A stretch of 64,000 nucleotides of DNA from contig NZ_JARESE010000082.1 of NCBI RefSeq assembly GCF_029076845.1, positions 1 to 64,000 on the forward strand, in the 5' to 3' direction. Position 1 is the stretch's first letter; each line of letters begins with the position of its first letter. This document shows, one piece after another, positions 1 to 8,559 of this stretch. A program made the translations under genes and the position numbers. Under the pieces are notes generated by a model. It was not told the origin of the DNA and ran no database searches. It was given only the letters and a program-made list of their open reading frames with translations. This DNA is from Novosphingobium album (ex Liu et al. 2023) (lineage in GTDB: Bacteria > Pseudomonadota > Alphaproteobacteria > Sphingomonadales > Sphingomonadaceae).

Positions 1-59
1 CGGCGCGGCCACCTATCGGCCATCAAAATTGACGCCGACCGGACTCCGTAATCGTCGCG

Positions 60-278
60 CTACACCTTGGCGTCCGCCAGCGCCAGCATCGCCTTACGGC
101 GGCGCTCGCCGGCCTCGACCTCGAACTTGCCCTTGGCGCTCGGACGCACGATGAGATTCTGCAGCAGGCCTCTCGCGGCAATGCTGGCCTTGAGCTCGGC
201 GTCGGCCGCCGGGTCGTTATGGCGGCGGACATTGCGCGGCGAGGGAACCAGCTTGTTCAGCGGGATCGTCTTGATCAT
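60..278 (-). pseudogene. ParB/RepB/Spo0J-type partition protein, N-terminal fragment
   Basis: Encodes 72 residues that match the start of ParB-like nuclease domain proteins of plasmids and ICEs: N-terminal IPLNKLVPSPRNVR, then a GLLQNLIV strand and the conserved EAGERRRKA motif. Family members normally run to several hundred residues (DNA-binding HTH and more), so the product stops early at a TAG after ADAKV. The start at 278 is supported by a GGAG eight bases upstream. Sequence beyond the stop no longer reads as ParB in any frame I can see. The gene was therefore probably cut by a rearrangement or insertion, and bases 20-45 look somewhat like an IS21-family terminus. Intact relatives prevent loss of plasmid-like elements; this remnant is unlikely to do so. 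Confidence 0.7.
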
Positions 279-440
279 GGCACATACTCCTGATTGCGAG
301 CCCAGCGCATCGACCATCGACGCCCAACTGGCTCAATCAGGGCAAAGCCTCCTCCCCTCTGCTCAATTTAGCTGAAGGGCTCATTCTCGTCGCGACGGGT
401 TCACGCTTGAGGACACCAAGCCAGGCCGCGCAGCAGTACG

Positions 441-773
441 CTACATCCGCGCGCGGACGTCCAGAAAGACATCAAACTCGCCGGGTTCGGCATCAGGCTC
501 CATGCACGGTGTCAGAACGGCATCCGCATCAAAGATGATGCGGTGCTCGACGGGCGATGTGACTGGCCAAACGGCGACCACGGCCGAACGAATGCGGCCG
601 TTCGAGTTCTCAAAGATGTCTTTGAAGTAGCTGGTCGCAGCATCTTGAGGCGAAGCGCAGCGGGAAACATGGGAGGGATCGGCCCCAACATTCTCGTCGA
701 AAATGTTGGCGAAGAAGTCCACATGCGTTCCCACTATCGCGAGATTCCGCTTTCCCATCCGTAGCAACTCCAT
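441..773 (-). CDS. Hypothetical protein downstream of RES toxin
   Basis: A 110-residue soluble protein that I do not recognise. It starts 18 bases after the RES toxin stop on the same strand, so it is probably co-transcribed with the Xre-RES pair. No signal peptide or membrane segment is seen. The middle is mixed charged and hydrophobic, and the C-terminus ends in a hydrophobic strand followed by VRARM. There is no good Shine-Dalgarno before the start. Whether it is a true third member of the toxin-antitoxin operon or merely element cargo cannot be told from the sequence. Confidence 0.45.
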   Translation of the reverse strand: MELLRMGKRNLAIVGTHVDFFANIFDENVGADPSHVSRCASPQDAATSYFKDIFENSNGRIRSAVVAVWPVTSPVEHRIIFDADAVLTPCMEPDAEPGEFDVFLDVRARM

Positions 774-791
774 GCTGCGATCATCGGACCG

Positions 792-1520
792 CTACTCATC
801 CGCCGGTAGATCGATCACACGAAAGACCGCGCCCGTCCCCGCGTCGCGCACCAGATCGACGCGCGTCCCATCCCAATGATAGTCGAGATGGCGCCCCTGA
901 ACGGGTTCTGATGCGCAGTCAGGGTAGAACAGTCCGACACATTCCCCTCCGGGATGCCGGATGCTCGGATAGACCATGCCATCGGCCCCACCCGCTTTAA
1001 GGGCTGCCGCAAGCCTCTGGGACGCCACATAGCTGTCGGGATCAAGGGCTGGATTGGCGGGCTCAGTTCCCCTCAGGTCGTGCAGATCGGCACTGACCGA
1101 AAGGACGATCTCGCGGAATTGAGAGGTCCAACCGGGCTCTTCGGCGGTGCGGGCCATGAACCGGCCATGGTGATGGATGGTTTCGAAGAGAGCGGTCTCG
1201 AAGGCTTTTCCGACATAGAGGACGCCATAGCTGCCATCGGTGAAGCGGCTTGGCCGGTCCACGCTGACATGGGTGAACGGCGCCATCAGATAAGACGCAC
1301 CGTTTCCGCCTACCCGCCGGTCCGCTGGCACAAGGTCCAGATTGCCGATGGTCGCCATGATCCGGGGATTGGTCTTTTGCTCTGCCGAGATCAGCAGCGG
1401 CCAGTCGGCGGGGTCGGCGATGTCCTCGAACAGGTCGATCGGCGGAAAGGCGCTGCGGAGGATCCGGACAGCGCCTTTCCACTCAACATGGGAAACAGGG
1501 CCTTGCTCTTGATCCGTCAC
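792..1520 (-). CDS. RES domain toxin (NAD+-degrading family)
   Basis: A 242-residue RES-family protein, the toxin of an Xre-RES type II toxin-antitoxin pair. Characterised RES toxins break down NAD+ and share a fold with ADP-ribosyltransferases. Visible family marks are a PSRFTDGSYGVLYVG stretch (the conserved Arg), ALFETIHHH (the conserved Glu) and YPSIRHPGGECVGLF (the conserved Ser) toward the C-terminus. It starts at a GTG that overlaps the antitoxin stop by four bases (1517-1520), so the two genes are translationally coupled, antitoxin first, as is usual. All three putative catalytic positions are present, so I expect it to be active. It sits in the element next to partition and helicase genes, consistent with a stabilisation role. 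Confidence 0.88.
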   Translation of the reverse strand: MTDQEQGPVSHVEWKGAVRILRSAFPPIDLFEDIADPADWPLLISAEQKTNPRIMATIGNLDLVPADRRVGGNGASYLMAPFTHVSVDRPSRFTDGSYGVLYVGKAFETALFETIHHHGRFMARTAEEPGWTSQFREIVLSVSADLHDLRGTEPANPALDPDSYVASQRLAAALKAGGADGMVYPSIRHPGGECVGLFYPDCASEPVQGRHLDYHWDGTRVDLVRDAGTGAVFRVIDLPADE

Positions 1521-1930
1521 CAGCCACCGCGCTCGGCGTCGAGGTAGCGGCGCACGCGCATGATGTCGGTGAGTTCACCGCCGAGCATGACATCAAGTGC
1601 GCTCGATCCGGCGAAGGCGCTATTTTCTGCCTTGATCCAGGCATAACCGCGCTGGGCGTCCGAAAAGACAATCCGTAGCGCCTTGTGAATGCCCATCAGG
1701 TTGGAAAGGCGAGCCGCGCCATCACGCGAGACCCGGCCGGGCCCTTCAGCCTTCCAGCGCCGATAGGAGCGCACCGGCATATCAAGCAGCGTCGCCGCCT
1801 GTTCGTCGGTAAGTTCCCACTTGCCAAAGAGGTTGAGAACCGCCCTGAACATAGCGGCAGCTTCGTCCTGGGTAATCGGATCCGGACGAAACGCCGGAGC
1901 AGTAGTATCAACGGGTTGCAAAGCCAGCAT
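1517..1930 (-). CDS. Xre/MbcA/ParS-type antitoxin
   Basis: A 137-residue antitoxin of the Xre family. An N-terminal HTH-like region (ELTDEQAATLLDMPVRSYRRWK) is followed by a C-terminal DUF2384-type toxin-binding domain (SALDVMLGGELTDIMRVRRYL). It neutralises the adjacent RES toxin and most likely represses its own promoter. The start at 1930 is chosen because a GGAGA lies six bases upstream; the open frame continues further upstream but that part has no family resemblance and covers the promoter. An upstream ATG at 1972 lies inside the operator region and would be too close to the promoter to be used. The protein has the length typical of the family. Confidence 0.87.
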   Translation of the reverse strand: MLALQPVDTTAPAFRPDPITQDEAAAMFRAVLNLFGKWELTDEQAATLLDMPVRSYRRWKAEGPGRVSRDGAARLSNLMGIHKALRIVFSDAQRGYAWIKAENSAFAGSSALDVMLGGELTDIMRVRRYLDAERGGW

Positions 1931-1945
1931 GGCAAGTCTCCATAT

Positions 1946-1979
1946 GGCACTATATATTCCATTGGTTGCCATTTGGCAA
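1946..1979 (-). promoter_or_regulatory. Promoter and operator of xre-res
   Basis: On the minus strand a -35 TTGCCA (1974-1979) and a -10 TATATA (1951-1956) are separated by exactly 17 bases. The -35 is one arm of the inverted repeat TTGCC-N4-GGCAA (1966-1979), and a related GTGCCATATGG follows the -10. This layout is what an autoregulated Xre antitoxin would need: dimer binding on the palindrome would block the -35. Confidence 0.7.
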
Positions 1980-1991
1980 TATGTTCCGCAG

Positions 1992-4900
1992 CTACTGGCC
2001 AAGCCGCGCGAGGATACCCGCAGCGCCTGTCGTCGGCACGAACAACCGCGTCTGATAGCGGATGATCTCGGTAAAACAGCCTTGCGCCTTGTACCAGTCA
2101 AGCCGCGCCGCCGACCAACCGGCAAGCTCGAGCCGCTGAGTCCCGTTGACCAGGCTGCGCTTGAGGGTGAGCGCCTCGCGGCCCTTGACCTGCATCGGCC
2201 GGCCACCGGTGAGCACAGCGTCGACGATCTGATCGGCCGAGAACGCATGTTCGTCCTCCAGACCCAGGGCCTGGCAGATTTCGGGAACGCAGTGGAGTGG
2301 CACTTCGCGACCCAGTAGCGAGCGCCCGTCGCGAGCGGAGATCCGACTGACCCGAACATAGTCGGAAGGGAGCTTGTCCCAGACCGGAAGCAGCATCCCA
2401 GTCGCGAGATGCAGTCGTTCGCGCTTGTGGCTCGCAGCGGCTTCACCGACCTCAGCTTGCCAGAGGCGGCGAAACTCGGCGAAATCGACTGGCTCCCAGT
2501 TGCTTTCCTCAAGCTGCTCGGCGGTTAGGTGGCCGTGCTTCAAGGGCCGGACCAGTTCGAAACGGGCAACCCGCGTGCCGTCGTCGGCAAGTAGGCTGCG
2601 TGCCGGAACCAACAGCCCGATCCGGCCCGAACGGGCATTGCGCAGCAACTGCTGGCGCTCGCCCGAGAGACCATAGAGCTCCTCAAGCCGTGCGAGGCCC
2701 AAGGGCTTCAGCGCGCGGGCGATCTCGAGTTCGAGGAGGTGCGTGGTCGCGCCCGAGAGCGCATCGGTGCGCAGCAGGGTGTCGGAGAGCACCTCGAAAT
2801 GCTCGACCGCGATGGTCTCGACCCCGAGTTCGAGCGTGCCCGCCCGCCGCGCGGCATCGATCCGCGCTTCGACCAACCCGAGGAACTCGTCGAAGATGCC
2901 GTTCTGCAGAGCGATCGGCAGCGCGAGTATGCGGTTGAGCCAGCGCTGGATCGTCGGCAGGTCGTCGACCATCGATCCGTCGGGGCCTTCGATCCTGAGT
3001 CCGGTCAGTTCCTCAAACCGCGCGAGGCTCACGGCGTCGAGCTTTCCGATGAACAGCAAGCCGAACCAGCGGTGAAGCGCCTCCTTGGCATAGGAGCTTT
3101 CGAGATTGTCGGCGGGATCGAACAGGTTCTGCCCGCCGGTCTGGCGCTGACCGCGGGTTAGCGCGCCGAGGCTGTCGAGCCGTCGCGCTATGGTCGAGAT
3201 AAACCGCCGCTCGCCGCGCACATCGGTGGTGACAGGACGGAACAGCGGCGCCGAGGCCTGGTTGGTGCGGTTGGTCCGCCCGAGTCCCTGGATGGCGGCA
3301 TCGGCGCGCCAGCCCGGTTCAAGCAGGAAATGGACGCGGCGCGCCTGGTTCTTTGCCGCAAGGTCGGCATGATAGCTGCGGCCCGTACCGCCGGCGTCAG
3401 AGAAGACCAGAACCTTCTTCGAGCCGTCCATGAACGCCTGTGTCTCGGCAACATTGGCACGGGGGCTACGGGATTGAAGCTGCTGGCGCCCGTCGCGTCC
3501 GACGATCAGCCGATGGGTTCGCCCGGTGACCTCAGCTACCTGGTCGGCCCCGAACCGCTCGATGATCGCATCGAGCGCGGTGGCGATCGGCGGCAACGCG
3601 CAGAGTTGCTCGATCATTCGGTCGCGCGCGTCGAGCGCCGAGCGGCACAGCACCGGGGCGCCAGCATCGTCGACCATCGGCTCGGAGCGCGGATTGCCGT
3701 TCTCGTCCTTGAATACGGCCATCAACCGCACCGGAAAGCTCTTGGTGAGGTAGTCGATCACGTATTCGCGGGGAGAAAGGTCGATCTCAAGCGCTTCACG
3801 TTCGGCATCGGTAAGGTCGGCGAGGCGGCGATCGAGCATGGCTTCCGCAGTCGAGACGAGCTGCACCACCACGGCATTGCCTTCGGCAAGTGTTGTATCG
3901 ATTGCCGGTAGCAGGCTCGGCAACTTCATCGAGAGCAGCAATTGCGCAAAGAACCGCTGCTTGGTGCCCTCGAAGATCGAGAGCGCCGCCGCCTTGGCCC
4001 CGGAGTTCAGGGTATCTCCGCTGTCGGCATCGACAATCCGGGTCGCCGCCAGAGCATCGCGCAGGTTGGCATGGATGATCGCCCAGGCTTCGGCATAGGC
4101 GTCGAAGACCGCGATCTGGTCGACGGAGAGGCAATGTTCGAGGATCTCGTATTCGACCCCGGCGAACGACAGCGCTCGCGCGGTGTAGAGCCCTAGCGAT
4201 TTGAGATCGCGGGCGACCAGTTCCATTGCGGCAATGCCGCCATCGCGAATGTCGGCGACGAAGGCCTCGCGGTTGGCGAAGGCGGTTTCCGGTCCCCAGA
4301 GGCCAAGCCGGGTCGCATAGGCGAGATTGTTGACGTCCGACGCGCCGGTCGCCGAAGCATATAGCACGCGGGCGCGGGGCAAGAGATTCTGGAGGCGCAC
4401 CCCCGCGATTCCCTGGTTCGAGCCCTTGACCTTTCCGCGCGATCCTTCGCCGCCCGCGGCATTGGCCATGGCGTGGGCCTCATCGAAGACGATCACGCCA
4501 TCGAAGTCGTCGCCTGCCCAGTCGAGGATCTGCTCGAGCCGGGTCGCATCACTGCGGCCTGAGCGGAGGGTCGGATAGGTGACGAAAAGAATGCCCTCGC
4601 GCATCCCAACCGGCGTCCCGAGCTTCCATTGGCCGAGTGGCTGGACATCAATCGGCAGGCCACCGAGCGCTGTCCAGTCACGGCGCGCGTCTTCGAGCAA
4701 GGCCTCGTTCTTCGATATCCAGATGTGGCGGCGTTCTCCCCTCACCCAGCGATCAAGGATAACCGAGGCGACTTGGCGGCCCTTGCCCGCACCCGTCCCA
4801 TCGCCAAGGAAGTACCCCATGCGGAAGACTTTGCCTTCGGCGCTCGCCTTCAAGGCACAGCCTTTATCCTCGGGCTCGAACCGACCAGAGAGATCGCGGG

Positions 4901-6224
4901 CATGGGCGCTCGCGGCGTAGATCAGGGTCTCGGCCTGGGCGACCGAGAGTATACCATTGCCGACCACTGCCGAGGGAAGCTGGGGCACCGCCTCAGGCAC
5001 CGGCGCGGTGATCGAGCCCATCGCGACCGATTCAACTAGTGGGGTCGGATGCTCGACCGCGCCCTGAATCGCGATGCGGCTTGGCCGGTAGGGGAGATAG
5101 TGCCCGATCTGCTCGGCGATCGGGGCCGGCGCTTCGAGCGGCTGGTAAGCGAGCGGCAGGATAGACGGGGCCGCAGCGACGGGGCGAAGTGCAAGCGGAA
5201 CCGGCTTCCTTGCTGACGCAATCAGGCGCAGCGGCAACGCCGGTCGCGCCGCGATGATCGGCTCGGCCATACGCGCCGCCCGATCGGGCAACTTTTCGAC
5301 CAACAGGCACAGCTCGGTGAAGTTCGCCGGCTTGGCGATCATCGGGCTGTCGCCGCCATCTGCCTTGTCGAGCACCAAGAGCCGGGTGGTAATCGAGGTG
5401 CCCTGCTTGACGAAGCCGCGCTCGACCGTGGCGTTGAGCCGCAGGGCCACCGGGCCGACGATCCCGGCGAGGAAGCGCGGCAGATCAAACCAGTCGGGCA
5501 TCATTGCGACGAGGCGGCCGGCGGGGAGCAGCCGCTTCCAGGCTGAGCGCAAGTGACGCGCACCGGTGCGTCCGTCTTGGCCGCGCTCGATCCCATGGGA
5601 ATAGGGCGGGTTCATCAGCACCACACTGGGTGCGACCAGCGGATCGAGCAGTTCGTCGATCAGTTCACCGTCGAGGGCGGTGACGCGCGCTGCCGGAAAA
5701 AGAGTCCCAAGACACTCACGGCGCAGCGGCGAAATTTCGTTCAGCGCGAGACGAGCACCGGCCTTCGCGCCCCAGACCGCGAGCATTCCGGTTCCGGCCG
5801 AGGGTTCGAGCACCAATTCTTCGGCGGAAATCTGGCAGGCCCGCGCGGCGAGCCAGGCGATACGGGGCGGCGTCGCGAACTGCTGCCACTCCATCTGCTC
5901 GTCGCTGCGAGTGGTCTGTCTCGGCACCAGCGCTTCCAGATGTGCAAAGGTTCGGTCGGCCAATTCGGGCGACATGGTGGTGACGAGTTCGGGCTGGTCC
6001 TGGAGGAAGAGCACCTGCGCCAGTTCCAGCGCAGCGTGGGCATCTCGCACCGACCAGCGGCCTTGCGCATCACTGCCGCCGAAATGCTCGCGCATTGTGG
6101 CGTTCAGCACGGCGCGGGAGATGGCCTGATCGGCACTGATCCGGGCAGCAAGCGACCTGGCCGTCGTCAAGGCTTGCGGCTCGACGGGGCGTGAAAATGC
6201 GAAAGCGGATGAAGCATGAGACAT
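1992..6224 (-). CDS. Fused DNA methyltransferase / strawberry-notch-type DEAD-box helicase
   Basis: A 1410-residue bifunctional protein typical of plasmids and ICEs. Residues 1-400 hold a class I SAM-dependent methyltransferase with an EPSAGTG SAM loop (about 140-146) and an NPPY catalytic motif (about 205-208), as in N6-adenine enzymes. Then comes a superfamily 2 helicase with a Walker A variant GDGTGAGKG (about 474-482), DEAH (about 581-584), an SAT motif, and a C-terminal strawberry-notch helicase C domain with DAGGTGRSYHAD and GLGRTNRTNQ. The start at 6224 is set by AGGAG six bases upstream. It follows the Toprim gene in the same direction with a short gap. Role: inferred element replication, protection or DNA processing; no substrate specificity can be read. 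All visible ATPase and methyltransferase motifs look intact. Confidence 0.88.
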   Translation of the reverse strand: MSHASSAFAFSRPVEPQALTTARSLAARISADQAISRAVLNATMREHFGGSDAQGRWSVRDAHAALELAQVLFLQDQPELVTTMSPELADRTFAHLEALVPRQTTRSDEQMEWQQFATPPRIAWLAARACQISAEELVLEPSAGTGMLAVWGAKAGARLALNEISPLRRECLGTLFPAARVTALDGELIDELLDPLVAPSVVLMNPPYSHGIERGQDGRTGARHLRSAWKRLLPAGRLVAMMPDWFDLPRFLAGIVGPVALRLNATVERGFVKQGTSITTRLLVLDKADGGDSPMIAKPANFTELCLLVEKLPDRAARMAEPIIAARPALPLRLIASARKPVPLALRPVAAAPSILPLAYQPLEAPAPIAEQIGHYLPYRPSRIAIQGAVEHPTPLVESVAMGSITAPVPEAVPQLPSAVVGNGILSVAQAETLIYAASAHARDLSGRFEPEDKGCALKASAEGKVFRMGYFLGDGTGAGKGRQVASVILDRWVRGERRHIWISKNEALLEDARRDWTALGGLPIDVQPLGQWKLGTPVGMREGILFVTYPTLRSGRSDATRLEQILDWAGDDFDGVIVFDEAHAMANAAGGEGSRGKVKGSNQGIAGVRLQNLLPRARVLYASATGASDVNNLAYATRLGLWGPETAFANREAFVADIRDGGIAAMELVARDLKSLGLYTARALSFAGVEYEILEHCLSVDQIAVFDAYAEAWAIIHANLRDALAATRIVDADSGDTLNSGAKAAALSIFEGTKQRFFAQLLLSMKLPSLLPAIDTTLAEGNAVVVQLVSTAEAMLDRRLADLTDAEREALEIDLSPREYVIDYLTKSFPVRLMAVFKDENGNPRSEPMVDDAGAPVLCRSALDARDRMIEQLCALPPIATALDAIIERFGADQVAEVTGRTHRLIVGRDGRQQLQSRSPRANVAETQAFMDGSKKVLVFSDAGGTGRSYHADLAAKNQARRVHFLLEPGWRADAAIQGLGRTNRTNQASAPLFRPVTTDVRGERRFISTIARRLDSLGALTRGQRQTGGQNLFDPADNLESSYAKEALHRWFGLLFIGKLDAVSLARFEELTGLRIEGPDGSMVDDLPTIQRWLNRILALPIALQNGIFDEFLGLVEARIDAARRAGTLELGVETIAVEHFEVLSDTLLRTDALSGATTHLLELEIARALKPLGLARLEELYGLSGERQQLLRNARSGRIGLLVPARSLLADDGTRVARFELVRPLKHGHLTAEQLEESNWEPVDFAEFRRLWQAEVGEAAASHKRERLHLATGMLLPVWDKLPSDYVRVSRISARDGRSLLGREVPLHCVPEICQALGLEDEHAFSADQIVDAVLTGGRPMQVKGREALTLKRSLVNGTQRLELAGWSAARLDWYKAQGCFTEIIRYQTRLFVPTTGAAGILARLGQ

Positions 6225-6299
6225 GGGAACCTCCTGACGAGGCCCAAGTCCGATCAGGGGCCTCAAAAGGCCCCAAGCCATCTTTCCTCTCTGTGATGC

Positions 6300-7193
6300 T
6301 CAAGCCGACGCCCGCAATCGTCCCATCAGCACATCGTTCCAGTCGTCGTTCGCCCGCTCAGGACGCCGGGTGACGATACGGCGGCCCTCGCAGGCATAGG
6401 CTTCGTGCGCGCGTTCTTCTGCGAGCAGACCTCCCGCATCGTTGTCAACGAAGAGATGGAGTTCGCGCACCGACTCCGGGATCGTGACCAAACCGAACCG
6501 CTCGTTGCCGAGCGTTGCCCAACAGGGAATGTCGAACAACTGCATGGCCGAGAGCGCGGACTCATTTCCTTCGGCAAGACCAAGGCGACCACCGCGCGGG
6601 TTAGCCAGGCGCACGGCGCCTGAGCCGGGACTGCCTAGCGCGCGCTTGGGCTGCTCGAACGTGGCAAGACGGTCGCTATCGGTATCGATAAAGGTTCGGT
6701 GCAACGCCAGAATGCCGGCGTCGTTGCGTACCGCTGCCACCAGAGCCGGTAAGAACCGCACCGCGCCCTTCGGCCCCAACGGCATGCGCGCATGAAAGCG
6801 CAGCTCGGAAGATCCGATCGTAATGCCCCTTGCCGAGAGATAGCGCGCGGCCGGGCTATCTGGGAGGATCGAGGCCTCGCGCCACAGTCGTAGCGCATTG
6901 CGATCGGCAACTTCCTCGCGTGGCTCCGAGGCGATCGGACCGCCCCGACCGTCGAACAGGTCCGAGATCCGCACGCCCAGCTTGGCCATGCTGGTGATGA
7001 CCGCCTCGTTGGCGCAACCGGCGAAGCAATGGACCAGGATCGCACGCTTACCGAGCGTGATGCTCAGCGAGGGGGTGCGGTCTGCATGGGCCGGACAGCA
7101 ACACATGCCGCGCGAACGCGACCAGGTGCCACCCAGTGCCTCGACGATCTTCCTGGCGCGAGCTTCGAGTGACGCGCCGTGAACTTGGGACAT
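6300..7193 (-). CDS. CHC2-like zinc finger / Toprim primase-like protein (DUF7146 type)
   Basis: A 297-residue protein resembling plasmid-type primases. The N-terminus carries a zinc-ribbon pattern (CCCPAHADRTPSLSI ... HCFAGC), a hallmark of DnaG CHC2 domains that bind template DNA. The C-terminal half has a Toprim-like segment with LFVDNDAGG and a later DDWNDVL acidic motif that would hold magnesium. The start at 7193 is chosen for the GGAG seven bases upstream; longer in-frame starts exist but lack a ribosome site. It precedes the methyltransferase-helicase gene, and the two commonly travel together on sphingomonad plasmids and ICEs. Likely role: priming of element DNA synthesis during transfer or replication (inference). 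Confidence 0.82.
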   Translation of the reverse strand: MSQVHGASLEARARKIVEALGGTWSRSRGMCCCPAHADRTPSLSITLGKRAILVHCFAGCANEAVITSMAKLGVRISDLFDGRGGPIASEPREEVADRNALRLWREASILPDSPAARYLSARGITIGSSELRFHARMPLGPKGAVRFLPALVAAVRNDAGILALHRTFIDTDSDRLATFEQPKRALGSPGSGAVRLANPRGGRLGLAEGNESALSAMQLFDIPCWATLGNERFGLVTIPESVRELHLFVDNDAGGLLAEERAHEAYACEGRRIVTRRPERANDDWNDVLMGRLRASA

Positions 7194-7319
7194 GAGGCAG
7201 CTCCATCTTGACATGCCTCCACCCGCGCAGCCTCCGCTCTGCGCCGCTGCCAATGCGTTTTCCTACATACAATGTTCTATATATGTTCCCTCCGATTCGG
7301 CCAAATAAGGAATCGGAAA

Positions 7320-7979
7320 ATGACAGTGAAGTGGGTTGCGATAACCTCGATACTGACGGGATTGGCATTCGTCGTGCCGGCCCACGCGCAGGAGCAAATG
7401 GCTGCTGAGGCTGCAGGCGCGCCTGACCTTCGACCTGACGGCCTCCGCGTGGCCGAGGGAGCCAACGGTTTCCAACTGGTCGAACATGGAATCTGGCGAC
7501 AACCCCCGCCAGCTTCGTCCGGCATCCCGGTTGTCGAGGCGGGCCGGACGTACCTTCCCTATCGTTATGCGAAGCCAGAAGCAGTCGGCCCGTCGGGCTT
7601 TCGACGGGCAAACTACCTTCCCCATGTCTACGCTGCGGAGGCTCAGTATTCGCTACCGAGTGGCCTTCTCGACGCCCTGGTATGGACGGAATCCCGGTAT
7701 AATCCCTTGGCGATCAGCAAGGCGGGCGCCGCAGGCCTGGGTCAGTTGATGCCGGGGACCGCCCGCGACCTTGGCGTTTCAAACCGCTTCGATCCAATGG
7801 CCAACATTTTCGGTGCGGCGCGGTATCTTCGCCAGATGCTCGACAAGTTCGGGGTAGTGCATCTGGCCCTCGCTGCCTACAACGCAGGGCCTGGCGCCGT
7901 CGAGCGAGCCGGCGGTATTCCACGCAATGGCGAGACACCGGCCTATGTGCGCGACGTGCTGCGCCATTGGCGCTTTTGA
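7320..7979 (+). CDS. Secreted lytic transglycosylase (SLT domain, VirB1-like)
   Basis: A 219-residue protein with a signal peptide (residues 1-20, ending AHAQ) and a C-terminal SLT goose-lysozyme-like domain. The catalytic Glu lies in ALVWTESRYNPLAISKAGAAGLGQ, followed by the family motifs GLGQLMPGTA, NIFGAARYL and LAAYNAGPGAV. It would cleave peptidoglycan in the periplasm. In conjugative elements such proteins open the wall for the type IV secretion channel, and its position beside other element genes supports that reading. It is transcribed divergently from the Toprim gene. The ATG at 7320 is preferred because it opens directly on the signal peptide. Confidence 0.87.
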   Translation: MTVKWVAITSILTGLAFVVPAHAQEQMAAEAAGAPDLRPDGLRVAEGANGFQLVEHGIWRQPPPASSGIPVVEAGRTYLPYRYAKPEAVGPSGFRRANYLPHVYAAEAQYSLPSGLLDALVWTESRYNPLAISKAGAAGLGQLMPGTARDLGVSNRFDPMANIFGAARYLRQMLDKFGVVHLALAAYNAGPGAVERAGGIPRNGETPAYVRDVLRHWRF

Positions 7980-7992
7980 GCAGGGGGTAGTT

Positions 7993-8193
7993 GTGAGTTC
8001 CGGTCGAATACGCGTGTCGGGAATGCTGAGCCGCGGGAGACGCGGAATGATCCTGACCACGAAATCGGACGAGGTTTGGATCGTCGAAAGCGAGGAACTT
8101 ACCGACGATCTTATCGGCTATGCGGTCATCGTCGAAGGCATTGTTGCTGGCATTGATCGCTTGCGGGCGGATTGGATTGGGTTGGTGCAGTAG
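7993..8193 (+). CDS. DUF5818 small protein
   Basis: A 66-residue protein matching the small DUF5818 family of sphingomonads: an N-terminal SGMLSRGRRGMIL, then DEVWIVESEELTDDLIGYAVIVEG and a C-terminal DRLRADWIG. These proteins look like a small beta-barrel. A GTG start at 7993 is preferred over the longer frame because GGGGG precedes it at the right distance and the upstream part overlaps the transglycosylase gene. It lies 13 bases after that gene, probably in one transcript. Function unknown; the family is frequent on mobile elements. Confidence 0.65.
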   Translation: MSSGRIRVSGMLSRGRRGMILTTKSDEVWIVESEELTDDLIGYAVIVEGIVAGIDRLRADWIGLVQ

Positions 8194-8559
8194 CTGAACG
8201 CGCGCACCTGAGCCGCAGCCAGGCTCAAGAGTTTAGAGAAGCATCCCCTCTTTGCGGCTCAACGGTGCTGAGCACGACGTTCTCGACATCGGTGTCCGCA
8301 AAGGAACGGCCCTCGAACGCGCTTTATCCATTCAGGGCAAACAGCGGGGCCTCTGTCCCGAAAGCCCTTCGCCATAGCGATCAACGGCGGCATCCAACGT
8401 GATTCGGCAGGAGCGGCGCCAAACGGACCCATGCGGATTAGCGCACTACGTACCTGGTGCGTGGCGTGTCGAGAAACAACGAGCCAAGTTGAAATGTTAC
8501 CTAGGCTGATACCTAGGAGCCCCACGAGGGGGAAACATTTTCGCTAAGTCTTTGAAAAA
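8194..8559. other. Gene-free border of the island
   Basis: These 366 bases separate the last recognisable element gene from the tRNA-Arg 3' end. Open frames on both strands here are short, and none has a family resemblance or ribosome site. The only clear structure is a pair of 8-bp direct repeats (TACCTAGG at 8498-8505 and 8510-8517) with palindromic cores. The stretch is a reasonable place for attachment-site arm sequences. Confidence 0.5.

Noticed and set aside
1931..2512. N-terminal extension of the Xre antitoxin frame
   Set aside because: It overlaps the helicase gene in another frame and would cover the promoter; the short start has a good Shine-Dalgarno.
8259..8525. 88-codon minus-strand frame as an integrase remnant
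   Set aside because: None of the tyrosine-recombinase residues is visible and there is no ribosome site.
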